From NCBI GenBank assembly GCA_016169945.1, contig JADLSH010000358.1, forward strand, positions 4,621,001-4,685,000: a DNA stretch of 64,000 nucleotides, given 5' to 3'. Each line of letters opens with the position of its first letter. Position 1 is the first letter of the stretch. The notes under the pieces are model-generated. The model did no database searches, was not told where the DNA came from, and saw nothing but the letters and a program-made list of their open reading frames with translations. Positions 1 to 9,964 of the stretch are shown one piece after another. The translations under genes were made by a program, and so were the position numbers. This stretch comes from Trachythela sp. YZ-2020. Its lineage: Eukaryota; Cnidaria; Anthozoa; Malacalcyonacea; Clavulariidae.

Positions 1-99
1 TATATGTAGAACATTAAAAATATATTGTGATTTAAGTAAGAAACCGGCGATAAAACTATGGACATGTACAGAGCGCGAATGAACGCTCTGCTCGATGTC

Positions 100-238
100 A
101 ATAATAATAATAATAATAAATCGAGCGAGCTTAGCTCCAAATCGAGCGAGCTTAGCTCCATATCGAGCGAGCTTAGCTCCATATCGAGTGAGCTTAGCTC
201 TAAATCTAAGCGGCTCGAGCGGGCTTAGCCCTAAGGCC
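100..238. repeat. TAA microsatellite and 21-bp tandem array (left copy)
   Basis: A short TAA run leads into about five 21-bp units with the core TCGAGCGAGCTTAGCTCC; the last unit is degenerate. The same unit in reverse complement forms the array at 4641-4800, so the two arrays face each other across a LINE copy. Short repetitive ORFs through the array are by-products of the 21-bp (7-codon) period and are not genes. Confidence 0.85.
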
Positions 239-276
239 AATAATTTGTTTCGGCCAACTCATGGGCGCAAGAAGGA

Positions 277-845
277 ATGGACAATGTATGTAAACAAAGT
301 GAGCCGCAGGATGATAAATTAAGTAATGATGAATTGTCAAACGAAGATGTGAGTGGCAATTTTTTAACAACTACAACACTTAACTCAATCCCAAATGAAA
401 AAAAAATTAAAATGGCTTTCCTAAATATTGTAAGCTTGCCCAGAAAAATTGACGAAATAAGCATAAGAAGATTCAAGCATAACGGACAACATGATTTGCC
501 TTGACGGGTATGATGTTATCAGAAAAGACAGATCAAGGCATGGAGGTGGTGTCTGTATATATGTACGTAGCTCTATCAATTATAATGTAAGGCTTGATCT
601 TGTACAATCCGACTTAGAGGCTATTTGCATAGAAATGAAAAAGCCATATAGCCATCCCTTTCTTGTTACAACAGTTTATAGACCACCAAATACACCATTT
701 GAATTCTTTGAGCATTTTGAAAAAGTAATCAAAACTATAGATGATGAAAACAAAGAACTGTATATTCTCGGAGATCTAAATTGTGACATGTTAAAAAGAG
801 ATCCAGATGCTCCGACAAAGAGAATTAGTAGTAGTAAGACTTTAT
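277..845 (+). pseudogene. LINE copy 1: endonuclease part
   Basis: This is the N-terminal part of a non-LTR retrotransposon polyprotein, an apurinic-type endonuclease that nicks target DNA. In two overlapping frames one sees 'KIKMAFLNIVSL' at the start of the domain, 'RHGGGVCIYVR', 'TTVYRPPN' and 'LGDLNCDMLKRD'; the last carries the catalytic D-x-N. A frameshift near 490 separates the first strand from the rest, and the segment containing the catalytic glutamate is missing. Coding stops abruptly near 845 in 'RISSSKTLF', where about 1.4 kb of unrelated DNA interrupts the domain; it resumes near 2300. The element is dead. The family is CR1/L2-like by architecture; the exact clade is not assigned. 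Confidence 0.8.
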
Positions 846-2286
846 TTTAACAGGGTAGCCCATTCAGCCGAAGCTGGTATCCAGAGGGGCCCTATTAAAT
901 TATCCCCGGGCCGGCGCGAAGCGGCGTGCGAGGGTACTAATATCGCTCGGCTATTTATCACACCCGGGAAAAAAGGAAAGCTATGCGAAACCAAAGTTCC
1001 TGGCGTGTGGCTATGTTTCATGGGTGTCATGGGTGAACGTTTTCGCGAATTTCGTGAACTTTTCGTGGACATCGCGTGGGCTGTTATTGTCAGGAGCGGA
1101 ATGAGCGAAGATTTTAAACATGAGAAATTCTGAATATTTCAAAATCGCTTTTAAGGACTTTATAAATAGGAGCTGTGAGGCGAATTTTATCGCTTTTGCT
1201 TTATATAAAAGGATAAGAAGAGATATATGAGCGAAAAAAGTAAAATATAAGGCGAGTTTGTTATAATTGTTGATGTATTTGTTCATGGCATATTATCATT
1301 GTTGTTTTAAAAACTGTTGCTTTATATAAATAGTCAGTCTCGTTTAATTCCAGTTTAAGTATCCTATATTTTATGTTACAAAAAGCTATAAATTAAAAGG
1401 AAAGCGGAACCATTTTTACGAGAGAATTGTATACTTTCAACCGCAAGATTTCATTTCAAAAAGGAATTTATAGGTAAATACAGTTTTATGAACTTTACGA
1501 AACGTTTTATATTGAACGGACGGTTGAATTTTTCAATTTTACATTAAAATAAAATATTAGAATGCATAATAACATACCTACATGATATATTTCAGTATTC
1601 TATTGTTAAAACCATTAATATTTTAACTACATTGCCGGTTTTCTGATCGTGTAAGACTACAGTGCTTCCACAGTTTGAAACAAATTTCCATTGTTTATCC
1701 TTGCAAAAATCCTTAAAATTCCTTTATATAATTCCTTAATATTCAATTTTCTTCCAGTTTTCCTTTGTTTTCCTTCCAAACTATTACAGTAATATGATTA
1801 AAATTGTCATGGCACGGAACTGAACGGAAATACCGAATCACTTAGTATTTACGTCCAGTACTCCATTTAAATGGTAATATCCTTTGGAAGAGGGGGAGGG
1901 GGGGAATTCAATATCGTTTTCCCCGCCAATATCATTTTGTCTGAAACCCAGATATAAACAGACTCGGTCAGTAGGCCACTAATTTACCGAATGCCATTTC
2001 CAGTAGTAAAAATTCTGGTGCAACTGCCATATTTTCCAGTTAAGCAATTAAAAAACCCTAGCTCTCGTAGCCTCTTTTTACCCCTTCACGATCGCATTCT
2101 GACTAAGTCTATTCTGGTTTTGAACAAATCATCCTTTGCATGCAGATTTTTTAAACGAAAAAAAGAAATGTTTAATAGGAACTGTCGTTGTTTTACTGTG
2201 GCGAGGGGTTACTTACTGCATGTATGTATAGATTATATAATTATATATAGCTTTTCACAATTAGTTGAGAAGTTACCTGTCACCAT
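846..2286. mobile_element. Insertion splitting LINE copy 1
   Basis: About 1.44 kb of non-coding DNA lies between the two halves of the LINE endonuclease. Near its left end (roughly 886-985) it carries a GC-rich motif, GCCGGCGCGAAGCGgCGTGC, followed by GAGGGTACTAAT and, after a gap, CACCCGGG. The same block occurs at 34453-34525, and its core recurs inverted at 60655-60697. The rest is AT-rich with a short G-rich run near 1890-1910. I see no transposase frame, so I read it as a non-autonomous element or a composite; its ends and target duplication cannot be fixed by eye. Confidence 0.6.
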
Positions 2287-4454
2287 ATGAAAATCCAGTC
2301 CAGATCATTATCATGTTCATGTGCAATTGAAAAAATTTCAGACTGTGGTGTTATTCACACAGGTATAAGTGACCATAGTTTGATATTTGCAATAAGAAAA
2401 TTAAGTGTTGTTCAAAAACAAAAAGAAAATGTTATTGAAATAAGAAACATGAAAAATTTTGATCCCCAAAAATTCATAGAAGACTTACAAAGTCAACATT
2501 GGGAATATGTTTACTTTTTTGGTAACAATCCCAATGAGTTGTGGAGCATTTGGAAAGAACTGTTTCTTGAAATCTTAAATAGACATGCACCACTTCAGAA
2601 GCGAAAAATTAGATCTAAAAAAAGTCCCATGGATTACTCATGAGATAAAATAACGCATACATGAAAGAGATCAACTTAAAAGAAAAGCCATTATAACAAA
2701 CTCTGAAACAAATTGGTCAAAATATAAGCATGTTCGAAACAAAGTGAATATAAAACTACGGTGTGCTAAACGAGATTACTGTTCCAAGAAAATTACTGAT
2801 CAAAAGTACAATCCGAAAGAGGCATGGAAAACCATAAATAACTTATTAGGTAGACAAAAGAAATCAACAGTAGTAAGTGAGCTAAATCTTGATGGGAATA
2901 ACTGTACATCAAATTGCAATTTTCAAGACTACGTTAAGAATGCAAATTCTAAGTTTACTGCATTTAACGAAGTTACAACTAGCACAATTTATCAGCTTCT
3001 ATATGGACTTTCTAGTGCCAAAGCCATAGGAGTTGATAAGATTTCAAGTAAAATTATCCGATTAGCTGCACCAGTCATTTCAGAATGTTTGACATATATT
3101 TCCAACCAAGTTGCTGCTCTACGTTGCTTTTGTGATGAATGAAAAATGGCTAGAATCTCTCCACTTTACAAAAACGGCCAGCGTAACTTGCCAGGAAATT
3201 ATAGACCGATCTCAGTTCAATTCTTCCAGCTATTAGCAAAGTCATGGAACGACTTATTTATGACCAACTATATAGTTATTTAACAAAATTTGTAACAAAA
3301 TTAATAACTGGTATATGAACATATAGATCGAAAAATGTTTAACTCGGTAGTCTTAATTGACCTTAAAAAGGCATTTGACACTGTTGATCACAAAATATTA
3401 CTAAAAAAGATTGAACTCAAAGTGAATGCTCTTTCCCTATTAAAATCGTACCTCACAAATCGCAACTAAGAATGCCAAGTAAATGGTCACACTTCGTCAA
3501 AAAGGGTAATCAAATATGGGGTGCCCCAAGGTTCTATTTTAGGGCCTTTACTCTTTTTACTATATATATAGATGATCTACCTCGATGTTTAAGTTAAACA
3601 AAACCTCGACTTTGCTGATGACACAAACTTGACGGCTACCGGAAAATCAATTGTTGATCTTCAAAGTGCAATGAATTCGTATTTGGAAAGCCATAAGCAA
3701 TGGTTAAGTGCAAATAAGCTAAGCCTTGATGTTGCAAAAACAGAATACATATTAATTGGATCGAAGACGATGATAGAAAATATTTCACATGCCCAACCCA
3801 ATATTGTGATAGATAATAAATCAATTAAACAAGTGCATGAATGTAAAACCCTTGGAGTAAAAGTTGATCAGCATCTTTCCTGGAAGGGTAATACTGAAAA
3901 CATTTGTGAGAAAATCACTGCTAGAATATCAGCAATGCGTCGTCTTAGGGAATTTACTGACAAAGGTACACTACTTTCAGTATATAATTCTATCGTTTGA
4001 CCATACTTCAATTATTGCTGTGAAGTATGGGATGTTTTGGGGGAAAAACACAATCTAAAAGGCTACAAAAGCTCCACAATAGATATGCACGGATTATAAT
4101 GAATATGAACAATGATACAGATCACTCGATTGCTTTGATCGCATTAGGCTGGGAGCCTCTTAAAGCAGAAAGAATAAAAGCAAAAGCAAAACTAATGTTT
4201 AAGCTACTAAATAAAATGGGGCCCAAATCACTAGCTGATCTTTTTACCTATAAAAATGAGATAACAAACTATGAACTTCGCGGCATATCAAGTTCCCTCT
4301 GTTCATCGCACACTCTCCAAATAGCATGAAAAAAAGTTTCATGTATGACGGAGCATCGGTATGGAACTCTCTACCAGAAGAAATAAGGGAAAGCAAATTT
4401 CTCCCTTTTTTTAAGAATAAAATTGCCACTCACACCTTCGATATTAGAAACTAA
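2287..4454 (+). pseudogene. LINE copy 1: reverse transcriptase part
   Basis: This continues LINE copy 1. The end of the endonuclease ('HTGISDHSL', with the catalytic D-H pair) is followed by the linker, then the reverse transcriptase: 'AIGVDKISSKII', 'NYRPIS', 'LKKAFDTVDHK' (first catalytic Asp), 'YGVPQGSILGPL', 'FADDTNL' (catalytic Asp pair), and the C-terminal domain ending in 'VWNSLPEEIRESKFLPFFKNK' before TAA. The reading frame changes several times (about 2640-2740, 3140, 3290-3360, 3470-3630, 4000-4030, 4330) and contains in-frame stops, so no protein is made. The active-site signature FADD differs from the VDD family seen elsewhere in the window. Confidence 0.85.
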
Positions 4455-4640
4455 CATAACATATTTTGTAAATAGATAATATTCCTTTGGTTAATTTAGG
4501 TCTTTGTAAATAGCTTTCTAGTATCAAATAGTAATTCTTTATATATTTTTGTATTTTTGTACACGCCCCTTGTGGAAAACAGCTCAGGTTGACATGGTCA
4601 GCGTGTTTAAATAAAGTTTTACTATTACTTTTTTTTACTA
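4455..4640 (+). other. LINE copy 1 3' tail
   Basis: A non-coding tail follows the last LINE codon. It contains an AAATAAAG signal near 4609-4616 followed by a T-rich end, a plausible 3' terminus of the retrotransposon transcript. The 21-bp array begins directly after it. Confidence 0.6.
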
Positions 4641-4800
4641 CTAGCTAAGCTCGCTCGATATGGAGCTAAGCTCGCTCGATATGGAGCTAAGCTCGCTCGA
4701 TATGGCACTAAACTCGCTCGATAAAAAGCTAAGCTCGCTCGATATGGAGCTGAGCTCGCTCGATTTGGAGCTAAGCTCGCTCGGCTCGGAGGTATATATA
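4641..4800. repeat. 21-bp tandem array (right copy, inverted)
   Basis: Seven or more 21-bp units have the core GCTAAGCTCGCTCGATATGG, the reverse complement of the units at 118-230. Later units drift into GCTCGGCTCGG-type variants. Together with the left copy this forms an inverted pair enclosing about 4.4 kb. Confidence 0.85.
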
Positions 4801-5150
4801 CTAGGCCCGGAGAGATATACTCGGCTCGGACCTAACCTTACATCTTAGAGCTCGGCTCGGGCCTATCCTTACATCTTAGAGCTCGGCTCGGAACTATCCT
4901 TACATCTTAGAGCTCGGCTTGGAGCTATCCTTACATCTTAGGGCTCGGCTCGCTCGATATGAAGCTAACCTCTCTCGATATTCAATTATTCAATTTTAGG
5001 ATTCAATGATTCACTCTTAGGATTCAATGATTCACTCTTAGGATTCAATGATTCTGCACTCTTAGGATTCAATGATTCACGTTTACTCATAGTAATAGGC
5101 ATAGGCATAGGCATAGACATAATCGCAGTCGCAGTCGCAGTCGTATAAAT
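4801..5150. repeat. 31-bp, 21-bp and hexamer tandem arrays
   Basis: Three further arrays follow in series. About four 31-bp units (about 4819-4945) contain CTTACATCTTAGAGCTCGGC. About four 21-bp units (about 4978-5080) contain GATTCAATGATTCACTCTTAG, one with a 3-bp insertion. Short hexamer runs of AGGCAT and CGCAGT lie at 5095-5145. The junction suggests stepwise array turnover from one ancestral repeat. Confidence 0.8.
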
Positions 5151-5292
5151 TGAATTAGTTAACAAGTATATCCGAGATATGCTTGCTCGGTATGGGTTAA
5201 AGAAATGTAAAGTTATGGTTAAAAGATAAAAAAGCTACGAGGTTGACTCGGACAATATATACACCCAAGCGAGTGATGGAGTTTAAGAATAA

Positions 5293-5544
5293 TACGCTCT
5301 TAGAAGCAGACCCAGAGCAGACCTTAGTTACTTTGTTAAAAATATATTTAATTGGGTAGACTTTTCAGATTGGAGACCTAAAAATTTAGCAATGATGACG
5401 CCAGAGCAACGAGAAGGTTACAAACAAAGACTAATTCATGAGAGACCAAAATATATTCCTATGAAAGCTGAAGATATTGCAAGATTATCACCCGAATTCT
5501 GTGTGTGTTGTATATACATTGTACAATATTTCCCCGTCCTATAA
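5293..5544 (+). other. Unknown coding-like fragment
   Basis: An 84-codon frame is open with no obvious start upstream. Its middle reads like real protein: 'NIFNWVDFSDWRP', 'MTPEQREGYKQRL', 'HERPKYIPMKAEDIARL', 'SPEF'. It is rich in charged residues and Trp/Pro, unlike the flanking AT-rich DNA. It lies between the tandem arrays and the Harbinger transposase on the same strand. I do not recognise the family. It could be an exon or a remnant of another mobile element; after 'SPEF' the frame looks non-coding. Confidence 0.35.
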
Positions 5545-6046
5545 TTATATATTCTCAATTTATTCAAATTTTTAAGCTAGAAAGTCTTAATTACCGTAAT
5601 TACCTAACTAGTGCCAAATGTTTATATACAATGTTTGTATATGCTTGTAAATCTCGCTAAAAAAATCACTGCTTTTCCCACTCTGCTACATCTAAAGAAC
5701 GAAAAGTATGTTTATACAATCGCTTGGCAAACATATATTTGTATTGCCCTATATAAGACCTAAGCAACGCCTACTATGCCGATAAACGTTAAGAGCAGAA
5801 AGCTATATTTCTGCTTGTTATTACTTCGCATAAGGCAATCATTTTTACTAGGTTAAGCGTCGCTATATTTGTTGTCTAAGCCGTTTCGTATATAAAGGTG
5901 ATATTAGATACGAGATTTACGGAGTTTATAAATCTCGCGATAACAAAGCCATATTTTTGCATACGAAATATGCTGACCCGATACATGACGCCGCCGTCGA
6001 TTGCAACGCCATCAAAAAGTAAAGACTATTTTAAAGTCTTTACTCT

Positions 6047-6720
6047 TTGATGGTATCATATGTTTTTGTTTTCACTTTTAATATTCATACTACCGCGATG
6101 TATAGCTTTAGAGAAACTAGACAGCAACTCGCCATTGCACTTGATGCAAATATTGCAAACGCTGAGGAGTTTTTGTTGTTGTGGGATGCAAACACATCTA
6201 AAAATCCAGACTTCCCGGTGACTGTTTACCCAAAGTTCAATTTGGACGAAAAAGACGTGGCCGAAGTGAAAGCTGAATTTCGTTTCGAGAAAAACGACAT
6301 ACCTTCCTTGTACGAAGTACTGAGAATACCCGAGGTTTTTAGATGCCAACAGGGGTCAGTTTGCGATGGAATGACGGGTTTGTGCATCGCGTTAAAGAGA
6401 CTAACATATCCATGTCGATACAGCGATATGATCCCAACGTTTGGTGTTTCTGTCCCTGAATTGTGCATGATTTACAACACTGTTATCGACTATATTTTTA
6501 ATGAACATGGCAATTTAATAAGTCATTGGAATGATACACTGCTAAGTTCCGAAAATCTTCAACGATACGCCGATTCTATTGCTGCTAAAGGAGCTGCCTT
6601 ACCAAATTGTTTTGGCTTTATCGATGGGACTGTTCGTCCTATTTGCCGCCCAAAACACAACCAAAGAGTGGTATATAACGGGGCATGATTGCTAATTTAT
6701 ATGGTCCAGTGGGTATGTGA
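6047..6720 (+). pseudogene. PIF/Harbinger DDE transposase, truncated
   Basis: This is the N-terminal half of a Harbinger (DDE_Tnp_4 type) nuclease. The frame is open from 6047, but the natural start is probably the Met of 'MYSFRETRQQ' near 6099. Recognisable family blocks are 'SVCDGMTGLCIALKRLTYPCR', 'FGVSVPELCMIYN', and the first catalytic block 'CFGFIDGTVRPICRPKHNQR'. After 'VVYNG' the frame breaks; a different frame continues 'GMIANLYGPVG'. These are normally separated by about 20 residues, so a small internal deletion has removed the segment between. The remaining catalytic Asp and Glu blocks are absent. The Myb-like gene downstream on the opposite strand is the usual Harbinger partner. 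Confidence 0.8.
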
Positions 6721-6799
6721 GTTAAATACTTCATTTAATATAAAAAAATAAAATACAAGGGCCTGATCCACTGATCTGTATATAGGCCTGATCTCCTTT

Positions 6800-7509
6800 C
6801 AATAGGGACTATTGGAACCGATAGGGCGGGGGGCTAAAAGAGCGGGGGTGGCGGCTTGCTGTTTCACTTGTTGCTCCTGTTTGTTATTTTCCAATTCCAC
6901 TTCTGCCTTTTTCAACTCCATTTCTTCCTTTCTCACTAGTTTCATTTCAATCTCTGTCTTCTCTTGCAAATAAGCGATCGCTTCACTCCCATTGCTTCGT
7001 CTTTTCTTCTTTGGTGTTTTACTACTTTCTTCCGCTTTTCTCTGTTGTGTCTGTGCCTACGTCTCCATAGCTTTCCTTCTCATATCATCTGCTGCCACCC
7101 TTTCTGTCTCAATTCTCCTGTTGTTTTCATTTTCAATATTTTCTTTATCTGCTTCTGCTGCTGCTTCTTTTTCCACTATTTCCTCCAACAATTTATCTAT
7201 CTCAGTTTGTTCAGGACTTATTCCACTGGCGTTTAGCTCGTCTCGCATTTTTCGTTTGTATCCTACTACTAACTTCTTGTAGTGATCCCTTACCGACTTC
7301 TGATTTACCCGAAAGATTGGTTGTTGTAGCCCACACAATTTATCTGCAATTTCATTCCAGACTTGCCCTCTTTCTGGCGACGATTTCTTCGTACCAAAAG
7401 CTTTCAAACCAAAAATCTCTCTGCAAAATAGCACATCTTTTTCCTCAGTCCAAGACATGATAGCGCCTTTTAAAACCCTTAAAAATTTAAATACAAGAAA
7501 TGTGAACAT
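6800..7509 (-). pseudogene. Harbinger-associated Myb/SANT-like DNA-binding protein, with stop
   Basis: PIF/Harbinger transposons usually carry a second gene for a Myb/trihelix-like protein that helps nuclear import and target recognition. This frame reads 'MSWTEEKDVLFCREIFGL' near its start, then 'GQVWNEIADKLCGL' and 'VRDHYKKLVVGYKRKM', typical of the trihelix fold with spaced Trp. It continues into a Glu/Lys-rich coiled coil. A TAG directly after 'RRKAMET' (near 7055) interrupts it; the same frame then continues with a basic stretch 'PKKKRRS' and more coiled coil for about 80 codons to about 6800. It converges on the truncated transposase. The upstream Met at 7509 or the one in 'MSWTEEK' could be the start; the latter fits the family better. 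Confidence 0.7.
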
Positions 7510-8462
7510 TTAATAGTGAGTAAACAAGCCAAAAACCAATACAAACGGTATTAATACACAAACAAATTATTTAAAGTATAAAATGTAAAGTTAAAATGCA
7601 TATATATGTCTTTCAAAAACACTTCCAACGACGTATAGACGACATATAGCAAAATAATATAAAGCCATTATCTCTGAGCAAGTCTTTATATATTTCGCAC
7701 AACGATAATAAATGACATAAAGTACTGCAAAATCGTGGTATCGTTCGCAAAAGACAACAACTAGCTTGACGCCTTAATCACTCGTTATGTAGATCAGTGG
7801 AAAGCATAAAAACAATTGAATTTAATAGTAGGCGTGGCTTGGGCGTAAAAAAACAAACGACAGAATAATTACATATATAATTATAGTGAAGTTCATACAT
7901 ACTTGGTGCTTGTGGTTGGGATTTCTTGAGCCATATTCCGAATATTGAATACAAAAATCCAAGTACACAGTATGAAAATTTGACTACCTCGACAACGCCG
8001 TGAATTTAGCAAAATTGCGGCGTCGCCGAGACACAACGCGCCCATTTTCAAGCAGACGCATGCGCAGTCAGCAAAATATGGAAAATTTACTTCCGGTCGG
8101 CGTCGTCGTCAGGCGGCGTCGCGTAATCTTAAGCTCGCTAATAATGAACCTGCTACACAAAATGCATGACGAAAAATAAACAACAGTATAACAAGCTCAT
8201 CAGTGACAGGTTGCAGGGGCCCCAATGTTCGAAAAACGAGAATTTTGTCGGGCAAATTTACCAAATATTCAATAATTTGTCGGGAAAGAAAACATCCAGT
8301 GTAGGAAGAAAATTAGAAAATGGGCGGCATGATCTTATTCATGCCATGCAGGGTTCGATTCTCGCGCATTAGCACTCGATATTTGCGCTAGCCTTGGGGG
8401 CCCTCTCATGCCTTCAGTTTGTTTTGGCCGGCCCTACAGGCTAGTTTCACGCGGTTTATCCC

Positions 8463-8545
8463 GAAGCTACACCCTTGAAGCTGCACCCTTGAAGCTACAC
8501 CCTTGAAGCTACACCCTTGAAGCTACACCCTTGAAGCTACACCCG
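8463..8545. repeat. 14-bp minisatellite
   Basis: Six head-to-tail copies of TTGAAGCTACACCC, with one A-to-G variant and a divergent first copy, lie just upstream of the GPCR pseudogene. Confidence 0.9.
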
Positions 8546-8643
8546 TGTGCGTGGATGTATGATGGAATGTTCGTGTATATATTGCATGTTTTCGATTTTC
8601 CTATAATGCTAAGGACGAATACTTTCTGTTTCATAGACTGGAC

Positions 8644-9568
8644 ATGTCTGACATCAAAAACAACACCCTACAAGTAGCGGAGCCCAAGGACAAGTCCCTT
8701 GATACACTAGGCGTATGTCTAATTATAATTTCAGCAATTGGCATCCTCCTTAATGTGTTTCTTCTGTGCGGAATACGTCTTCCTAATACTTGTTCTGCTT
8801 TCGTTCGAAATTTAGTTATCGTTGATTTAGCTAGTAACTGCTTATGGGTATTTTCTTGATCTTATGGGTATTTCGTGAAATGATTTCCTCCAATTCTTTG
8901 CTCGAGACGATCTTGGAAACATTATCTTGGATGTTCGTTTCTATTACATTTCTAGCAATTTTGGCAATTGCTGTACAGCGATATATCGTAGTAATGAGGA
9001 ATAATTTAAAGTTATTAAAGAAGTTAACAGTTTCTACATGGTTGATATCTATCATCTTCTGTCCTGCAAGACTCCATCTTCATTGGGATATTGTCTGTAT
9101 CACCCTTACTATAATTTTCGAAATCATTATCATATACTTTCATATACTACCATCATACTTTATTTCTTAGTATTCACATCGTTTCGTCGATACAGATTTA
9201 ACGATTTTTCCAATCAAAATAATTTAAAGCTTCAGCTGGAAAAAGAAAGAAAACTGACGAAAACCGTGTTTTCTACCCTATGTTGGAGTTCTACCCTATG
9301 TTATTATTCTACAATTAGATATAACCAGTGACCTTTTTAAAACGCTTGATGTTTGGAATGTAACAAAACTTTTGAAAATGTTGCATCTTATTGGGTTTTG
9401 CTGGAGATGTTGGCATTTAGTCTAAATCCTGTTGTTTATCTTACACGCTATCAAGTAAACCGCAGTAAACTAAATCGCATTCGACAAAGATTACTAGTAT
9501 GTTTCCCAAAACGAAATTCTGGATTCTCTTCAGATGGAAATGAAAATACGACCCAACAAACAACTTAG
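8644..9568 (+). pseudogene. Class A (rhodopsin-like) GPCR pseudogene
   Basis: This is an intronless seven-transmembrane receptor remnant. TM1 has 'IGILLNVFLL' (the G-x-x-x-N pattern), TM2 'RNLVIVDLAS' (the L-x-x-x-D pattern), TM3 ends in 'AVQRYIVV' where the usual D/E-R-Y has become Q-R-Y, TM4 has 'LTVSTWLISII', TM5 is a hydrophobic Ile-rich stretch, the third loop is basic, TM6 is badly damaged with no C-W-x-P, and TM7 has 'FSLNPVVYL' (N-P-x-x-Y). A 20-bp tandem duplication at 8841-8880 shifts the frame between TM2 and TM3. There is a further frame change in TM5 (about 9140-9170), an in-place 18-bp duplication at 9271-9302, and a break before TM7. The ligand cannot be inferred. Confidence 0.85.
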
Positions 9569-9964
9569 GCAAGATTAGTTAAGAACAAGATAGTGTACTT
9601 ATTTTGTTAGGTATTCAATAAACGTCAAGTTCAGGTAAAATTTAGCCTGATATGTTTCGTAAAACGCTTCGAAATATGTTCATGAAACTCCCTTTCAGCT
9701 AAAGTCCAGAAACTATATTAAAATGTATTCATCAGAAAGCGTTCTTATCAATTTGCTCGTAAAAATATTTTTTGTTTTAAGGCGGGTTACACTACTGTAT
9801 ATGCAACTTGTCTCGCAATTTTTCTCGCAATGTTAGGAAAAACGATTTCAGCATTGCATTGCAAGCTATGTTACACTGAGCAATAATTTCATGCATCTTG
9901 CAACGATCATCTCTCGGCTATCGCAGACCTCTCTCGGCTATCGCAGCTTGCGTTTTGTATAACC
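9569..9964. other. Intergenic stretch
   Basis: AT-rich DNA with no gene seen. The only structure is a short direct repeat of CTCTCGGCTATCGCAG at about 9913-9950. Confidence 0.6.

Larger units (their letters stand above)
6047..8138. mobile_element. Decayed PIF/Harbinger transposon
   Basis: The element holds the convergent transposase and Myb-like genes. Its right end is probably 8138: the terminal sequence reads inward TTAGCGAGCTTAAGAT, followed by a GACG-rich subterminal region (7990-8130). The same terminus occurs at both ends of the small element at 37466-37843. I could not find a matching left terminus, so the left boundary given is only the start of coding. Confidence 0.6.

Noticed and set aside
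95..322. Repetitive ORF of R-A-S-L-A-P units, and the similar E-L-S-S-L-D ORF at 4660-4848
   Set aside because: Translations of the 21-bp tandem array; seven-residue periodicity follows from the DNA repeat.
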